A DNA stretch of 64,000 bases from JAEUIX01 sp046156035 (GCA_046156035.1 JBJXEW010000022.1:1-64000), one strand, 5' to 3'; positions 16,115 through 24,931 are shown, counted from the stretch's first letter. Notes: generated by a model not told the origin, from the sequence alone. Translations and numbers: made by a program.

Positions 16115-16891
16115 TCACGCCACGCGCCCCAGACTCACCGCCCGCTCCATCAACTGGTCGTAAAGCGTGATCATCCGCAGGTTCGCTCCCACCGCGCGCT
16201 CCGCCGACGTGATGTCCATCATGGTTTTCACCGCGTCCACGCTCGAACTCTCCACCGCCCCCTGCGTCAGCGTGGCATCGGCGGCTTTCCGGCTGGCGAT
16301 CAGCCGGTTGTCACCCTGAAACAGGCCGTTGCCCAGGGGCCTCAGCCGCTCCGGCGAAGCCACGCTGGCCAACTGCAACCTCGCCACCACGCCCGCGCCC
16401 TGGCTGATCGTCCCGTCGCGGTTGATCCGCACCGGCCCGTCGCCCGTCAACGTGATCGGCTTGTTCGCGGTGTCGAGCACGGGCAGGCCCGTCGATGCTT
16501 GGACGAGTTCACCACGCGCGTTGCGCGTGAGCCGCCCGTCGCGTGTCAGACGGAGGGCTTCGCTGTCCACGCCCTCCCCCGTCTGCACCACCAGAAAGCC
16601 CCGTCCCTCGATCGCCACATCCAACGGCCGATCGGTCTTCTCCACACCGCCCTGCGCGTGCGACACGCGGTGCCCCATCAGCATCGCACCCGCCCCCAGC
16701 CGCTCCAGAGCCGTGTTCGATGGCAGAAACGCCAAGCCGTCCTCCACCCGCGCCACGTCGCGTTCGCGCGTGCCGGGCGAGATCGCCTTGAAGCCCGGTG
16801 TTCCGCTGTTGGCAAGGTTGTTCGCCAGCACGTCCATGCGATACAGGTTGGTCAGCACGCCCGAAGCGGCAAGGTTCATCCCGTAGTTCAC
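16115..16891 (-). CDS. flgF: Flagellar basal-body rod protein FlgF
   Basis: A 258-residue rod protein beginning with a GTG whose first bases overlap the stop of a short upstream reading frame (GTGA). It carries the rod motif MDVLANNLANSGTPGFKA and RPLDVAIEGRGFLVVQTGEG, and a C-terminal helix with VDAVKTMMDITSAERAVGANLRM. FlgF is a proximal rod subunit. An AAGGAG ribosome-binding site precedes the start. It appears to open the visible flgF-flgG-flgA-flgH unit; other rod genes such as flgB and flgC are not in the window. Confidence 0.94.
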   Translation of the reverse strand: MNYGMNLAASGVLTNLYRMDVLANNLANSGTPGFKAISPGTRERDVARVEDGLAFLPSNTALERLGAGAMLMGHRVSHAQGGVEKTDRPLDVAIEGRGFLVVQTGEGVDSEALRLTRDGRLTRNARGELVQASTGLPVLDTANKPITLTGDGPVRINRDGTISQGAGVVARLQLASVASPERLRPLGNGLFQGDNRLIASRKAADATLTQGAVESSSVDAVKTMMDITSAERAVGANLRMITLYDQLMERAVSLGRVA

Positions 16892-17106
16892 GGCCGTGCT
16901 CCTTGGCGCGGCACGTTCCCCGCCGCCTCAGCCACACCGCCCGTGCCGCTGTGCCGCGCGATCGCCTCCACCGCCGCCAGGTGCGTCGCCACCGCGATAT
17001 AGACCCGCCGAACCACCATCGCCCCGACGTGCCGGTAGTCCGCGCGCCCACCCACACGCCTCGCGCGTGAATCGCCCGTGTCACCGTTTCGCGCAGACCG
17101 AACCAT
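16888..17106 (-). CDS. Possible small protein coupled to flgF
   Basis: A 72-codon frame (ATG 17106) ends in a TGA that overlaps the flgF GTG by 4 bases, the pattern of translational coupling. Its second half (VVRRVYIAVATHLAAVEAIARHSG) could form a helix; no family is recognised. The start has only a weak AGG upstream. It may be a genuine small gene, or chance reading through a leader. Confidence 0.3.
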   Translation of the reverse strand: MVRSARNGDTGDSRARRVGGRADYRHVGAMVVRRVYIAVATHLAAVEAIARHSGTGGVAEAAGNVPRQGARP

Positions 17107-17312
17107 GACCTGGGCGTATCAACCAGCGTGCCAGCAACACGCCCTTCTCGTCGGCCACGCCGAAAGAGCCCCCGGCAGCCGTGGGCCAGCACGTCTTGCC
17201 GCGCCGGGTTCCGGCTCTGACGCCGTCGCCACGCCGCGCAACACCCGCGCACCGGCGCAACAACCGCCACGCCGAGCAACACGCTGCATGGATCACGAGG
17301 CAGGCGCCGTGC
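16892..17312. other. Gap between the flgF and fmdB-like genes
   Basis: Apart from the possible small gene at 16888-17106, this 420-base stretch shows no convincing gene, RNA or clear terminator. Several open frames overlap one another on both strands without recognisable motifs, as expected for GC-rich DNA. Confidence 0.4.
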
Positions 17313-17546
17313 CTACTGCCTGCCCCCGCCGCCACAGCCGCCCGCGTTCTTCCCGCACGGGCAGCAACCACCGCCGCTGGCACCGCCCGCCCGCGCCGTC
17401 CCGCCCTGGGCCGCGAACGCCGACAGGCGGCGCGCAAATGTGCGATGCTTGCCCTCCGGATCGGCGACCGGCTTGTCCGCATCCGCCATGGGGCGGATCA
17501 ACTCCACCACGGTCCCGTCCTCGGCCTGGTATTCGTAGATCGGCAT
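17313..17546 (-). CDS. FmdB-like small zinc-ribbon family protein
   Basis: Started at ATG 17546, the 77-residue protein opens MPIYEYQAEDGTVVELIRPM, the hallmark MPIYEY of FmdB-type regulatory proteins. The paired CxxC of the usual zinc ribbon is missing from the middle, where residues after the first strand read ADADKPVADPEGKHRTF. The C-terminus is a Gly/Cys-rich tail (GGGCCPCGKNAGGCGGGG), also common in the family. The loss of the ribbon cysteines suggests it no longer binds zinc in the standard way. It is close behind sthA on the same strand (gap about 56 bases). Confidence 0.7.
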   Translation of the reverse strand: MPIYEYQAEDGTVVELIRPMADADKPVADPEGKHRTFARRLSAFAAQGGTARAGGASGGGCCPCGKNAGGCGGGGRQ

Positions 17547-17602
17547 GTGGACATTGAAGGCCGCACTCCGCGGCCGGGCCAGGCCCGGGTCGCCCCGCGG
17601 GC

Positions 17603-19024
17603 TCAAACGCTGCGCAACTTGTTCAGCCCGTTGAACGCCGCGATCTTGTAGCACTCCGCCAGCGTCGGGTAGTTGAAGACCGTCGTCACGAAGTAATCCG
17701 CCGTCCCCTTGAAGGCCATCACCGCCTGCCCGATGTGGATCAGTTCCGTCGCGTTCGTGCCGATCACGTGCACGCCGAGGATCGTCCGCGATTCCTGGTG
17801 GATCAGCATCTTGAGCATGCCGATGTCGTCGCCCAGCAGTTTGCCGCGGGCCACTTCCTTGTACTGGGCGATGCCCGCCTCGTAGGGGATGCCGTCCTTG
17901 GTGAGTTGCTCCTCGGTCGCCCCGACCATCGAAATCTCCGGGATCGAGTAGATGCCATACGGAATCAGCGACGGCACACTCTCGCCCGGGGTGCCGAACA
18001 TGTGCATCGAGGCCAGCCGCCCCTGCTCCATGCTCGTGCTCGCCAGGGCCGGGAACCCGATCACGTCGCCCACCGCGTAGATGTGCTCCTGCGTCGTCTG
18101 GTAAAACTCGTTCACCTTGATCCGCCCGCGGTTGTCCGCCTCCAGCCCCGCCGAACCCAGGTTGAGCGCCGCCGTCGCCCCCTGCCGCCCGATCGCGTAC
18201 ATCAGGCAGTCACCGCGGATGGTCTTGCCACTCTCCAGAATCGCCTCCGCCATCACGCCGTCGGCGGTGCGCGAGCCGGGGGGCGCATCCACGCTCTTGA
18301 TCCCCACCACCTTCTCGTTCATGCGCAGGGTCACGCCCATGTTCCGCAGGTGATATTGCAGGGCCTCGCCCACCTCCTGATCGATGAACTCCAACAGCCG
18401 CGGGCGAGCCTCGATCAGCGTCACACGCACGCCGAGCAGCGCCAGCATGCTGGCGTATTCCGTCCCGATCACGCCGCCGCCCACAATAATCATGCTGCGC
18501 GGCAGTTTGTCCATCCGCAGCACCTCGTCGCTGGTGATGATCGTCTCGCGGTCAAAGGGAATGTTCGGCGGCTTGGAGGGTGTCGTCCCCACGCCCAGCA
18601 GAATCTTCTCCGCCGTGATCGTCTCCATGCCCCGCGCACCGTCGCACTGAATCGTGTGCGCGTCGATGAACGAGCCGTGCCCGTTGATGATCTCCACCCC
18701 GTTCGAGAGCAACTGGTTCCGCGTCAGGTCCACCTCGCTGCGGATCACCCGCTGGCAATACGCCACCACGCGGCTGAGTTTCGCGTCGCGCCCCATGAGC
18801 GCCTCGGCCGGGCTCGCCAGCGTTGCGTGCTGGACAGCCCCCGTCACCGCCAGAATGGCCTCGCGCAGGGCCTTGCTGGGAATGGTGCCCGTGTTGATCG
18901 CCACGCCGCCCACCACGTCCATGCGTTCCAGCAGCACCACGTCCTTGCCGAGTTTCGCGGCCTGGATCGCCGCCTTGAAGCCCCCGGGCCCGGAACCGAT
19001 GACACACAAATCGCAATGGCGCAT
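17603..19024 (-). CDS. sthA: Soluble pyridine nucleotide transhydrogenase
   Basis: A 473-residue flavoprotein of the pyridine nucleotide-disulfide oxidoreductase class. FAD-binding GSGPGGFKAAIQAAKLG is at the N-terminus, NAD-binding VGGGVIGTEYASMLALLG near residue 180, and the dimerisation domain at the C-terminus. In place of the redox CxxxxC of lipoamide dehydrogenases it has VGGVAINTGTIPSKALREA, the form characteristic of SthA. It would transfer hydride between NADPH and NAD+. The ATG at 19024 follows AAAGGGA; a TACGCT -10 lies 40 nt upstream. It is divergent from alaS. Confidence 0.9.
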   Translation of the reverse strand: MRHCDLCVIGSGPGGFKAAIQAAKLGKDVVLLERMDVVGGVAINTGTIPSKALREAILAVTGAVQHATLASPAEALMGRDAKLSRVVAYCQRVIRSEVDLTRNQLLSNGVEIINGHGSFIDAHTIQCDGARGMETITAEKILLGVGTTPSKPPNIPFDRETIITSDEVLRMDKLPRSMIIVGGGVIGTEYASMLALLGVRVTLIEARPRLLEFIDQEVGEALQYHLRNMGVTLRMNEKVVGIKSVDAPPGSRTADGVMAEAILESGKTIRGDCLMYAIGRQGATAALNLGSAGLEADNRGRIKVNEFYQTTQEHIYAVGDVIGFPALASTSMEQGRLASMHMFGTPGESVPSLIPYGIYSIPEISMVGATEEQLTKDGIPYEAGIAQYKEVARGKLLGDDIGMLKMLIHQESRTILGVHVIGTNATELIHIGQAVMAFKGTADYFVTTVFNYPTLAECYKIAAFNGLNKLRSV

Positions 19025-19112
19025 GAGAATCCCTTTGTCGCTCAGCCTGATGTGCCACGAGCGTACCAAGTTTCACACGCACCGGCGCACGGGTTGCCGA
19101 GCGTTTTCCACC

Positions 19113-19118
19113 TATAGT
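19113..19118 (+). promoter_or_regulatory. -10-like TATAGT, leaderless alaS promoter candidate
   Basis: TATAGT ends 8 nt before the alaS ATG, and no Shine-Dalgarno sequence lies between. No -35 at normal spacing is obvious. Confidence 0.5.
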
Positions 19119-19126
19119 CGGCCCCT

Positions 19127-22100
19127 ATGCCCCCGCCCCCCCAGCACACCCCGCAGCCCCGTTCCGCCGCCGAAATCCGCCGCGTGTTCATGGAGTTCTA
19201 TGCCTCCAAGCCAGCCCCCGGAGGAGCGGGCACCAGCGGCGGTCACACCTTCGTGCCATCTTCACCCGTGGTGCCGCACGACGACCCCACGCTCCTCTTC
19301 GCCAACGCCGGCATGAACCAGTTCAAGCCCTGCTTCCTCGGCAGCGTGCCCCCCGGCTCTTCGCTCCACGGCCTCCAGCGCGCCGTCAACAGCCAAAAAT
19401 GCATCCGCGCTGGCGGCAAGCACAACGATCTCGACGATGTCGGCAAGGACACGTACCACCACACGTTCTTTGAGATGCTCGGCACCTGGTCCTTCGGCGA
19501 CTACTTCAAGGCCGAGTCCATCGCCTGGGCGTGGGAACTGCTCACCAAGGTCTACGGCATCGACCACGCCCGCCTGTACGTCACGTACTTCGGCGGCGAT
19601 CCCAAGGCCGAACTCGCGCCAGACCTAGAAGCCCGCCGCATCTGGATGGAATATCTCCCGGACAGCCGCATCCTCCCCGGCTCCATGAAGGACAACTTCT
19701 GGGAGATGGGCGAGACCGGCCCCTGCGGCCCGTGCAGCGAGATCCACTACGACCGCATCGGCGGCCGCGATGCATCCAAACTCGTCAACGCCGGCGACCC
19801 CAACGTCATCGAGTTCTGGAACCACGTCTTCATCCAGTTCAACCGCTCCGAGCGCGGCCTGCAACCCCTTCCCGCCAAGCACATCGACACCGGCATGGGC
19901 TTCGAGCGCCTCGTCTCCATCCTGCAAGCCAAGCCCAGCAACTACGACACCGACGTCTTCCTCCCCCTCTTCGCCGCCATCGAGCGTGTGACCGGCTCGC
20001 GCGTGCCCTACCGCGGCAAGGTCGGCCCCGCCGACAAAGACCAGGTCGACATGGCCTACCGCGTCATCGCCGACCACATCCGCACGCTCACGTTTGCTAT
20101 CACCGACGGCGCCGTCCCCAGCAACGAGGGCCGCGGCTATGTGCTCCGCCGCATCATCCGCCGCGCTGTGCGCTACGGCCGCCAGATGCTGGGCGCCAAA
20201 ACGGGCTTCTTCTCGCAACTCACGCCCGTGGTGGTGGAGCAGATGGGCGAGTTCTTCCCCGAACTCCGCAAAGACCCCGCGAAGGTCGCGGCCGTCATCC
20301 GCGATGAGGAAGAGAGTTTCGCGCGCACGCTCGACCGCGGCATCGTGCTCTTTGACGAGGCCTGCGTGCAGGCCTTCGCCCGCGCTCGCCTCACGCCCCA
20401 CATGCAGATGGACGGTGCCACCGCCAGCGTCCAGCGCACGCACAACGGCGGGTGGGCCCTGCAGATCACCTCGCCCAAGAACGCCGCGCTCGCCGGCATC
20501 TTCACACCGCAAAGCATGTCCGCGCAGTGGGCCGACAAGTACTTCGGCCCCTCCCGCACGCTCCCCGCTGATGACGCTTTCAAGTTGTACGACACCTTCG
20601 GCTTCCCGGTGGACCTCACTGTCCTCATGGCCGAGGAGCGCGGCCTGAAGGTTGACACGGCGGGCTTTGAGAAACTCATGGAGGAGGCACGCGAGAAGGC
20701 CCGCGCAGGCTCGGGCGGCAAGTTCGCCGCCGACCACGGCAGCCTCGCCCTGGGCACCGAGGCAATCGCCAAACTCAAGCACATGGGCATCGCGCCCACA
20801 GACGACACGGACAAGTTTCACGGTCGCAGCATCCGCGCCACGGTCAAGGCCATCTGGGAAGGGGAGGTTGGCGGCGGTGGCGGCTTTGCGGAGGCTGTCA
20901 GCAGCAGCGCGGGCCTGCGGCCCGTGGGCATCATCCTCGACCGCACCAACTTCTACGCCGAGATGGGCGGCCAAGTGGGCGACACCGGCCGCATCGAGGT
21001 GACGCGCGAGTCGCAGGCCGGCTCGGCCCGGAACGAAGACGCCGTCATGGGCGGCGGTGGTGGGGGGGGAGGCGATTTCCGTGTGGAGGAAACCAAGTCC
21101 TTCGGCGGCTATGTGGTCCACATGGGGCGCGTGCACAAGCGAGAAATCCGCGTGGGCGACGATGTCGTGCTCTCACTCGACGAATCCCGCCGCGCGGCCG
21201 TCGCCTCCAACCACACCGCCACACACCTGCTCAACCTCGCGCTCGCCCGCACCCTCGGGCCCGAGGTGAACCAGAAGGGTTCGCTCGTCGCCGATGACCG
21301 TTGCCGCTTCGACTTCTCCCACGGCAAGCCCGTCGCGCCCGAAGAACTCACCCGTATCGAAACCGAAGTCCGCGCCGCCGTGAAGGCCGATCTCGAAGTC
21401 TTCTCGCTCCCCGCCCCGCTCGGAGCGGGCAAGGCCATCCCCGGTCTGCGGGCCGTCTTCGGCGAGGCTTACCCGGACCCCGTCCGCGTCGTCAGCATCG
21501 GCACGCCCGTGGCCGAGGCCCTTGCGGGCAAGGTCAACGCTGGCGGCCTCGAACGCTCCATCGAGTTCTGCGGCGGCACGCACGTTGCCAGCACCGGCGC
21601 TATCGGCGCCTTCGCCCTCATCTCCGAGGAGGCGGTTGCCAAGGGCGTGCGTCGGCTCACCGCCATCAGCGGCGTGCCCGCTCTCGCCGCTCAGGCCGCG
21701 GCCAACGGCCTGGCCGAACGCCTCATGTCCGCCGACAAACTCGAGGGCGATGCGCTCGTCGCCGAGGTGCACGCCGTCGCCTCGCAGATCGACACGCTCA
21801 CCATCCCCTTGGTGGCCAAGCAGAAACTCCGCGTTGCCCTCGCTTCACTCCAGGACCGCGCCAAGGACGCTTCCAAGAAAGCCTCCGCCGGCCGCGCGGA
21901 GGCCGTCGCCAAAGTCGCCGCAAACATGGCCGACTCCTCCGAATGGGATGCCCACCCCTTCATCGTCGCCGCGATCGATGCCGGCAGCGACAAGGACGCC
22001 CTCACCGCCGCGCTCAACACCTTCCGCCAGAAGCGCCCGCGCTCGGCCGTGCTCTTGGTCAGCCCCGACAGCGACGCGGGCAAACTCACCATCATCGCGG

Positions 22101-22288
22101 CCGTGCCGGATGCCCTCATCAAACGCGGCCTCGCCGCGGGAGACTGGGTGAAAGTGGCCGCCGCGGCCTGCGGTGGCCGTGGCGGCGGCAAGCCAGACCT
22201 CGCCCAGGGCGGCGGAACCGACCTCTCGAAACTCAAAGACGTTCTCTCCGAGGCCCAGAAACACGCCTTCTCCAAGGCCCCGAACTAG
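19127..22288 (+). CDS. alaS: Alanyl-tRNA synthetase
   Basis: A full AlaRS that charges tRNA-Ala: class II aminoacylation core (residues 15-260, with FFEMLGTWSFGDYFK and NFWEMGETGPCGPCSEIH), the tRNA-recognition region, and the editing domain with HTATH (696-700) and CGGTH (815-819) zinc motifs, followed by a C-Ala region. At 1053 residues it is about 180 longer than E. coli AlaRS. One insertion of about 50 residues lies around 410-475, between RGIVLFDEA and FKLYDTFGFPVDL; Gly-rich loops (GGGGG, GGGGGGGG) lie near residues 585 and 645. It is probably leaderless and monocistronic. Confidence 0.97.
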   Translation: MPPPPQHTPQPRSAAEIRRVFMEFYASKPAPGGAGTSGGHTFVPSSPVVPHDDPTLLFANAGMNQFKPCFLGSVPPGSSLHGLQRAVNSQKCIRAGGKHNDLDDVGKDTYHHTFFEMLGTWSFGDYFKAESIAWAWELLTKVYGIDHARLYVTYFGGDPKAELAPDLEARRIWMEYLPDSRILPGSMKDNFWEMGETGPCGPCSEIHYDRIGGRDASKLVNAGDPNVIEFWNHVFIQFNRSERGLQPLPAKHIDTGMGFERLVSILQAKPSNYDTDVFLPLFAAIERVTGSRVPYRGKVGPADKDQVDMAYRVIADHIRTLTFAITDGAVPSNEGRGYVLRRIIRRAVRYGRQMLGAKTGFFSQLTPVVVEQMGEFFPELRKDPAKVAAVIRDEEESFARTLDRGIVLFDEACVQAFARARLTPHMQMDGATASVQRTHNGGWALQITSPKNAALAGIFTPQSMSAQWADKYFGPSRTLPADDAFKLYDTFGFPVDLTVLMAEERGLKVDTAGFEKLMEEAREKARAGSGGKFAADHGSLALGTEAIAKLKHMGIAPTDDTDKFHGRSIRATVKAIWEGEVGGGGGFAEAVSSSAGLRPVGIILDRTNFYAEMGGQVGDTGRIEVTRESQAGSARNEDAVMGGGGGGGGDFRVEETKSFGGYVVHMGRVHKREIRVGDDVVLSLDESRRAAVASNHTATHLLNLALARTLGPEVNQKGSLVADDRCRFDFSHGKPVAPEELTRIETEVRAAVKADLEVFSLPAPLGAGKAIPGLRAVFGEAYPDPVRVVSIGTPVAEALAGKVNAGGLERSIEFCGGTHVASTGAIGAFALISEEAVAKGVRRLTAISGVPALAAQAAANGLAERLMSADKLEGDALVAEVHAVASQIDTLTIPLVAKQKLRVALASLQDRAKDASKKASAGRAEAVAKVAANMADSSEWDAHPFIVAAIDAGSDKDALTAALNTFRQKRPRSAVLLVSPDSDAGKLTIIAAVPDALIKRGLAAGDWVKVAAAACGGRGGGKPDLAQGGGTDLSKLKDVLSEAQKHAFSKAPN

Positions 22289-22386
22289 CCCCTTCCATCA
22301 CCCCTTCACGCTCCGCCGGGCTTGCCCGGCCCAAACACCCCGCTATCCTTGACGTTCCCGACCCAGCACCCCAGACCTGCATCACT

Positions 22387-22764
22387 ATGCCGACGATCAA
22401 CCAACTCATCCGCAAGCCCCGCCGCTCACCCGGTACCAAGTCCAAAACCCGCGACTTGAACCAGGCCCCGCAGAAGCGCGGCGTGTGCCTCATCGTCCGC
22501 ACGCAAACCCCCAAGAAGCCCAACTCGGCTCTCCGCAAGGTCGCCCGTGTCCGCCTCTCCAACGGCAAGGAAGTCACCGCCTACATCGGCGGTGAGGGCC
22601 ACAACCTGCAAGAGCACTCCATTGTCCTCGTGCGCGGCGGCCGCGTCCGCGATCTCCCCGGTGTCCGCTACCACATCGTGCGCGGCTCGCTCGACTGCCT
22701 CGGCGTCGAGAAGCGCAAGCAGGGCCGCTCCAAGTACGGTGCCAAGCGCGGCAAGGGCACCTGA
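22387..22764 (+). CDS. rpsL: 30S ribosomal protein S12
   Basis: A 125-residue S12 of normal length with the decoding-site loops TPKKPNSALRK (41-51) and GGRVRDLPGVRYH (84-96). Position 88, lysine in E. coli (counting Met) and most bacteria, is arginine here (codon CGC), the change known to give streptomycin resistance. Lys43 is retained. A TATCCT -10 lies 37 nt upstream. rpsG follows after 199 bases, with no fusA seen after it, so the str operon is reduced here to rpsL-rpsG. Confidence 0.98.
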   Translation: MPTINQLIRKPRRSPGTKSKTRDLNQAPQKRGVCLIVRTQTPKKPNSALRKVARVRLSNGKEVTAYIGGEGHNLQEHSIVLVRGGRVRDLPGVRYHIVRGSLDCLGVEKRKQGRSKYGAKRGKGT

Positions 22765-22770
22765 GCCAAG

Positions 22771-22885
22771 AAGGCACTGGGCATCGGGCACGAGGCACTG
22801 GTGCCCGAAGAGCCGTGCCTCGGTTTTCCACCTTTCCCCAATGCCTAGTGCCCAGTCCCCAGTGCCTTCTGCCTTCTCCCATCCT
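22771..22885. repeat. Word-repeat inverted element between rpsL and rpsG
   Basis: The spacer is made of variants of GGCACTGGGCA / TGCCCAGTGCC. AAGGCACTGG (22771-22780) is the exact reverse complement of 22859-22868, and several further GGCAC and GTGCC words lie between. It could form a long imperfect hairpin in the rpsL-rpsG transcript. Confidence 0.6.
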
Positions 22886-22963
22886 GTCGCGTCGAATCCT
22901 CGGGCCGCGTAAGCCCGGCGAGACGCCCAAGCGGATCGGAGCCTTTTCCTCGGAGTTCACCCC

Positions 22964-23455
22964 ATGGCCTTCAGCCCCACCGCGTCCGCCCGCCAACTCC
23001 GCCCCGACCCTCGTTTCAACGACAAGGTCCTGTCGAAGTTCATCAACTGCCTCATGGAGCGCGGCAAGAAGGCCACCTCGCAGCGCCTCGTCTACGGCGC
23101 CATGGACATCATCCAGGAAAAACTCGGCAAAGAGACCGACCCCAACGCCCCCAAAGAATCCATCGAGGTCTTCCAGCGGGCCATCAGCAACGTCAAGCCC
23201 TTCGTCGAGGTGCGCTCCAAGCGCATCGGCGGCGCCAACTACCAGGTGCCCATCCAGGTCACCAGCAAGCGCCAGCAGTCACTCGCCTTCCGCTGGATCA
23301 TCGACGCGGCCCGCTCCGAGAAGGGCCGGCCCATGTCCAACAAACTCGCCGATGAACTCTTCAACGCCGCCCGCGGCGAGGGCAAGGCCATGACCACCCG
23401 CGACCAGACCCACCGCATGGCCGAGGCCAACAAGGCCTTCGCCCACTTCGCCTGA
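22964..23455 (+). CDS. rpsG: 30S ribosomal protein S7
   Basis: A 163-residue S7, slightly longer than the usual 156. Recognised by the core NDKVLSKFINCLMERGKKATSQRLVYGAMD, IEVFQRAISNVKPFVEVRSKRIGGANYQVP and the C-terminal KLADELFNAARGEGKAM..REQTHRMAEANKAFAHF-like segment. S7 nucleates assembly of the 30S head and contacts the E-site tRNA. It is co-oriented with rpsL and ends at a strong terminator. Confidence 0.98.
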   Translation: MAFSPTASARQLRPDPRFNDKVLSKFINCLMERGKKATSQRLVYGAMDIIQEKLGKETDPNAPKESIEVFQRAISNVKPFVEVRSKRIGGANYQVPIQVTSKRQQSLAFRWIIDAARSEKGRPMSNKLADELFNAARGEGKAMTTRDQTHRMAEANKAFAHFA

Positions 23456-23500
23456 ACGAGCCCGGGTCCGAACCCGCCTCACCACACGTCCGTACCAAAG

Positions 23501-23528
23501 CCCCGACACCCTCGTGTCGGGGTTTTTT
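23501..23528 (+). terminator. Rho-independent terminator of rpsL-rpsG
   Basis: A perfect 9-bp stem CCCCGACAC / GTGTCGGGG with loop CCTC is followed by six T residues, 46 bases after the rpsG stop. Confidence 0.95.
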
Positions 23529-23587
23529 CTTGCAGTCTCGGCTCGCGGTGGTTCGCCGCGACCGATCCGGCCGATTGATCCCGTCCA

Positions 23588-24931
23588 GTGTCCCGCACCA
23601 ACGCCATCCCCGCCGCCCTGCTCGCCCTCGTGCCGTGGTTCATTGCCTGGTGCGTGCTCATCGCCCTCGGCACGGTGCTGCACTGGGGCTCGTGGATCGG
23701 CCCGCGCAACGGGCACGACACCCTCCTGAACGACGGCGTGATCAAACTCGCCGCAAACGTGTCGGCCGTGCTCGCCGCGCCCGGGTGGATCATCTGCACG
23801 CTTCTCATCGGCCGCCTCGCCGCCGAGAGCATCGCGGTGGCCCTCATCGCTCACGGCATCGCGTGGCTCCTCTGGCTCTGCTGCCTCGCCCTCATCCTCC
23901 GCGTCCGTGTGCGCGTGCTGGGTCCAACTACACAACCTCGTGGCACAGGCTTTCCAGCCTGTGTCCTACCGGGCCTCCCGACAATCTCGGCGCCCGGCTC
24001 CGAGCCGAGCCCCGGTTTCAACTCCTCCCGCCGCCGCCTCCTCGTTGACGGCTCCCTCACGCTCGCTGGCCTCTCGGCCGCTGGCACGCTCGCGCAGGGC
24101 ACGCTCATCACGCCGTGGAACTGCCAACTCGTCCGCTACAGCGTTCCCATCCGCGACCTTCCGCCCGCCCTGCGCGGCCTGCGCCTCGTCTACATCTCCG
24201 ACACCCACCTCGGCCCGCGCGTCAGCGCTCCCTACATCCGCTCCGTCCTCGCCCGTGCCATCGCCCTCAAGCCCGATCTCTTCCTGCTCGGCGGCGATTA
24301 CGTGCACAACGGCCCGCGCCAGATCGCGCCCGCGGCCGCGCTCTTCGCACCGATGGTCGCCACCGGCAAGCCCGTGCTCGGCGTGCTGGGCAACCACGAC
24401 TGGTACGCCGACGGCCTCGCCAGCAGCCGGGCGCTCCGCGAGGTCGGCATACGCATGATCGACAACGACCGCGCGTTCCTCGACGCTTCCACACGTCAAC
24501 TGGTCCCCGCCGATGCGCGCAACGCACCGCCGGTCGATTCGGCCCTCTGCATCGCGGGCATCGGCGACCTCTGGCAGGACCGCATCGACCCCGCCGCGGC
24601 ACTCGGCGGCGTGCCCGACGGCATGCCCCGCCTGCTGCTCTCCCACAACCCCGACGCGGCGGAAGACCCTCGCCTCCTCGGCACAGCGCCGGGATCCACC
24701 ACCGCGGCACACCGTGTAGACCTCATGCTCAGCGGCCACACGCACGGCGGCCAAGTCCGCTTTCCCTTCCTGCCGCCCCTCATCGTGCCCAGCCGCTTCC
24801 GTTCCAAGTACGCACGCGGCCTCATCCAGGGCCCCGCCTTCCCGGTGCTCGTCTCCGCGGGCGTGGGCGTCTCGCTCATCCCGGTGCGCATCGGTGTGCC
24901 GCCGGAACTCCTCGAAATCACGCTCACCTGA
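23588..24931 (+). CDS. Membrane-anchored metallophosphoesterase
   Basis: A 447-residue protein. Residues 1-110 contain about three hydrophobic segments; the C-terminal half is a calcineurin-like phosphoesterase of the YkuE type with all metal-binding motifs: YISDTHLG, LGGDYVHNG, GVLGNHDWY and LMLSGHTHGGQV. Substrate unknown; relatives cleave phospholipid headgroups or pyrophosphates at the membrane. A Tat-like SRRRLLVDGSLTLAGLSAAGTL segment lies in the middle, just before the catalytic domain, which would therefore be extracytoplasmic. The linker between membrane part and this segment contains an embedded palindromic repeat (23944-23963). The GTG start is tentative. Confidence 0.85.
   Translation: MSRTNAIPAALLALVPWFIAWCVLIALGTVLHWGSWIGPRNGHDTLLNDGVIKLAANVSAVLAAPGWIICTLLIGRLAAESIAVALIAHGIAWLLWLCCLALILRVRVRVLGPTTQPRGTGFPACVLPGLPTISAPGSEPSPGFNSSRRRLLVDGSLTLAGLSAAGTLAQGTLITPWNCQLVRYSVPIRDLPPALRGLRLVYISDTHLGPRVSAPYIRSVLARAIALKPDLFLLGGDYVHNGPRQIAPAAALFAPMVATGKPVLGVLGNHDWYADGLASSRALREVGIRMIDNDRAFLDASTRQLVPADARNAPPVDSALCIAGIGDLWQDRIDPAAALGGVPDGMPRLLLSHNPDAAEDPRLLGTAPGSTTAAHRVDLMLSGHTHGGQVRFPFLPPLIVPSRFRSKYARGLIQGPAFPVLVSAGVGVSLIPVRIGVPPELLEITLT
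23944..23963. repeat. Palindromic repeat inside the metallophosphoesterase gene
   Basis: CACAGGCT, TTCC, AGCCTGTG is a perfect 8-bp hairpin of the CACAGGCTTTCCAGCCTGTG type, which I recall from planctomycete intergenic DNA. Here it is translated as part of the linker (GTGFPACVLPG). Confidence 0.6.

Noticed and set aside
19094..19118. TTGCCG as -35 for alaS
   Set aside because: Only 13 bases from TATAGT; normal spacing is 16-18.
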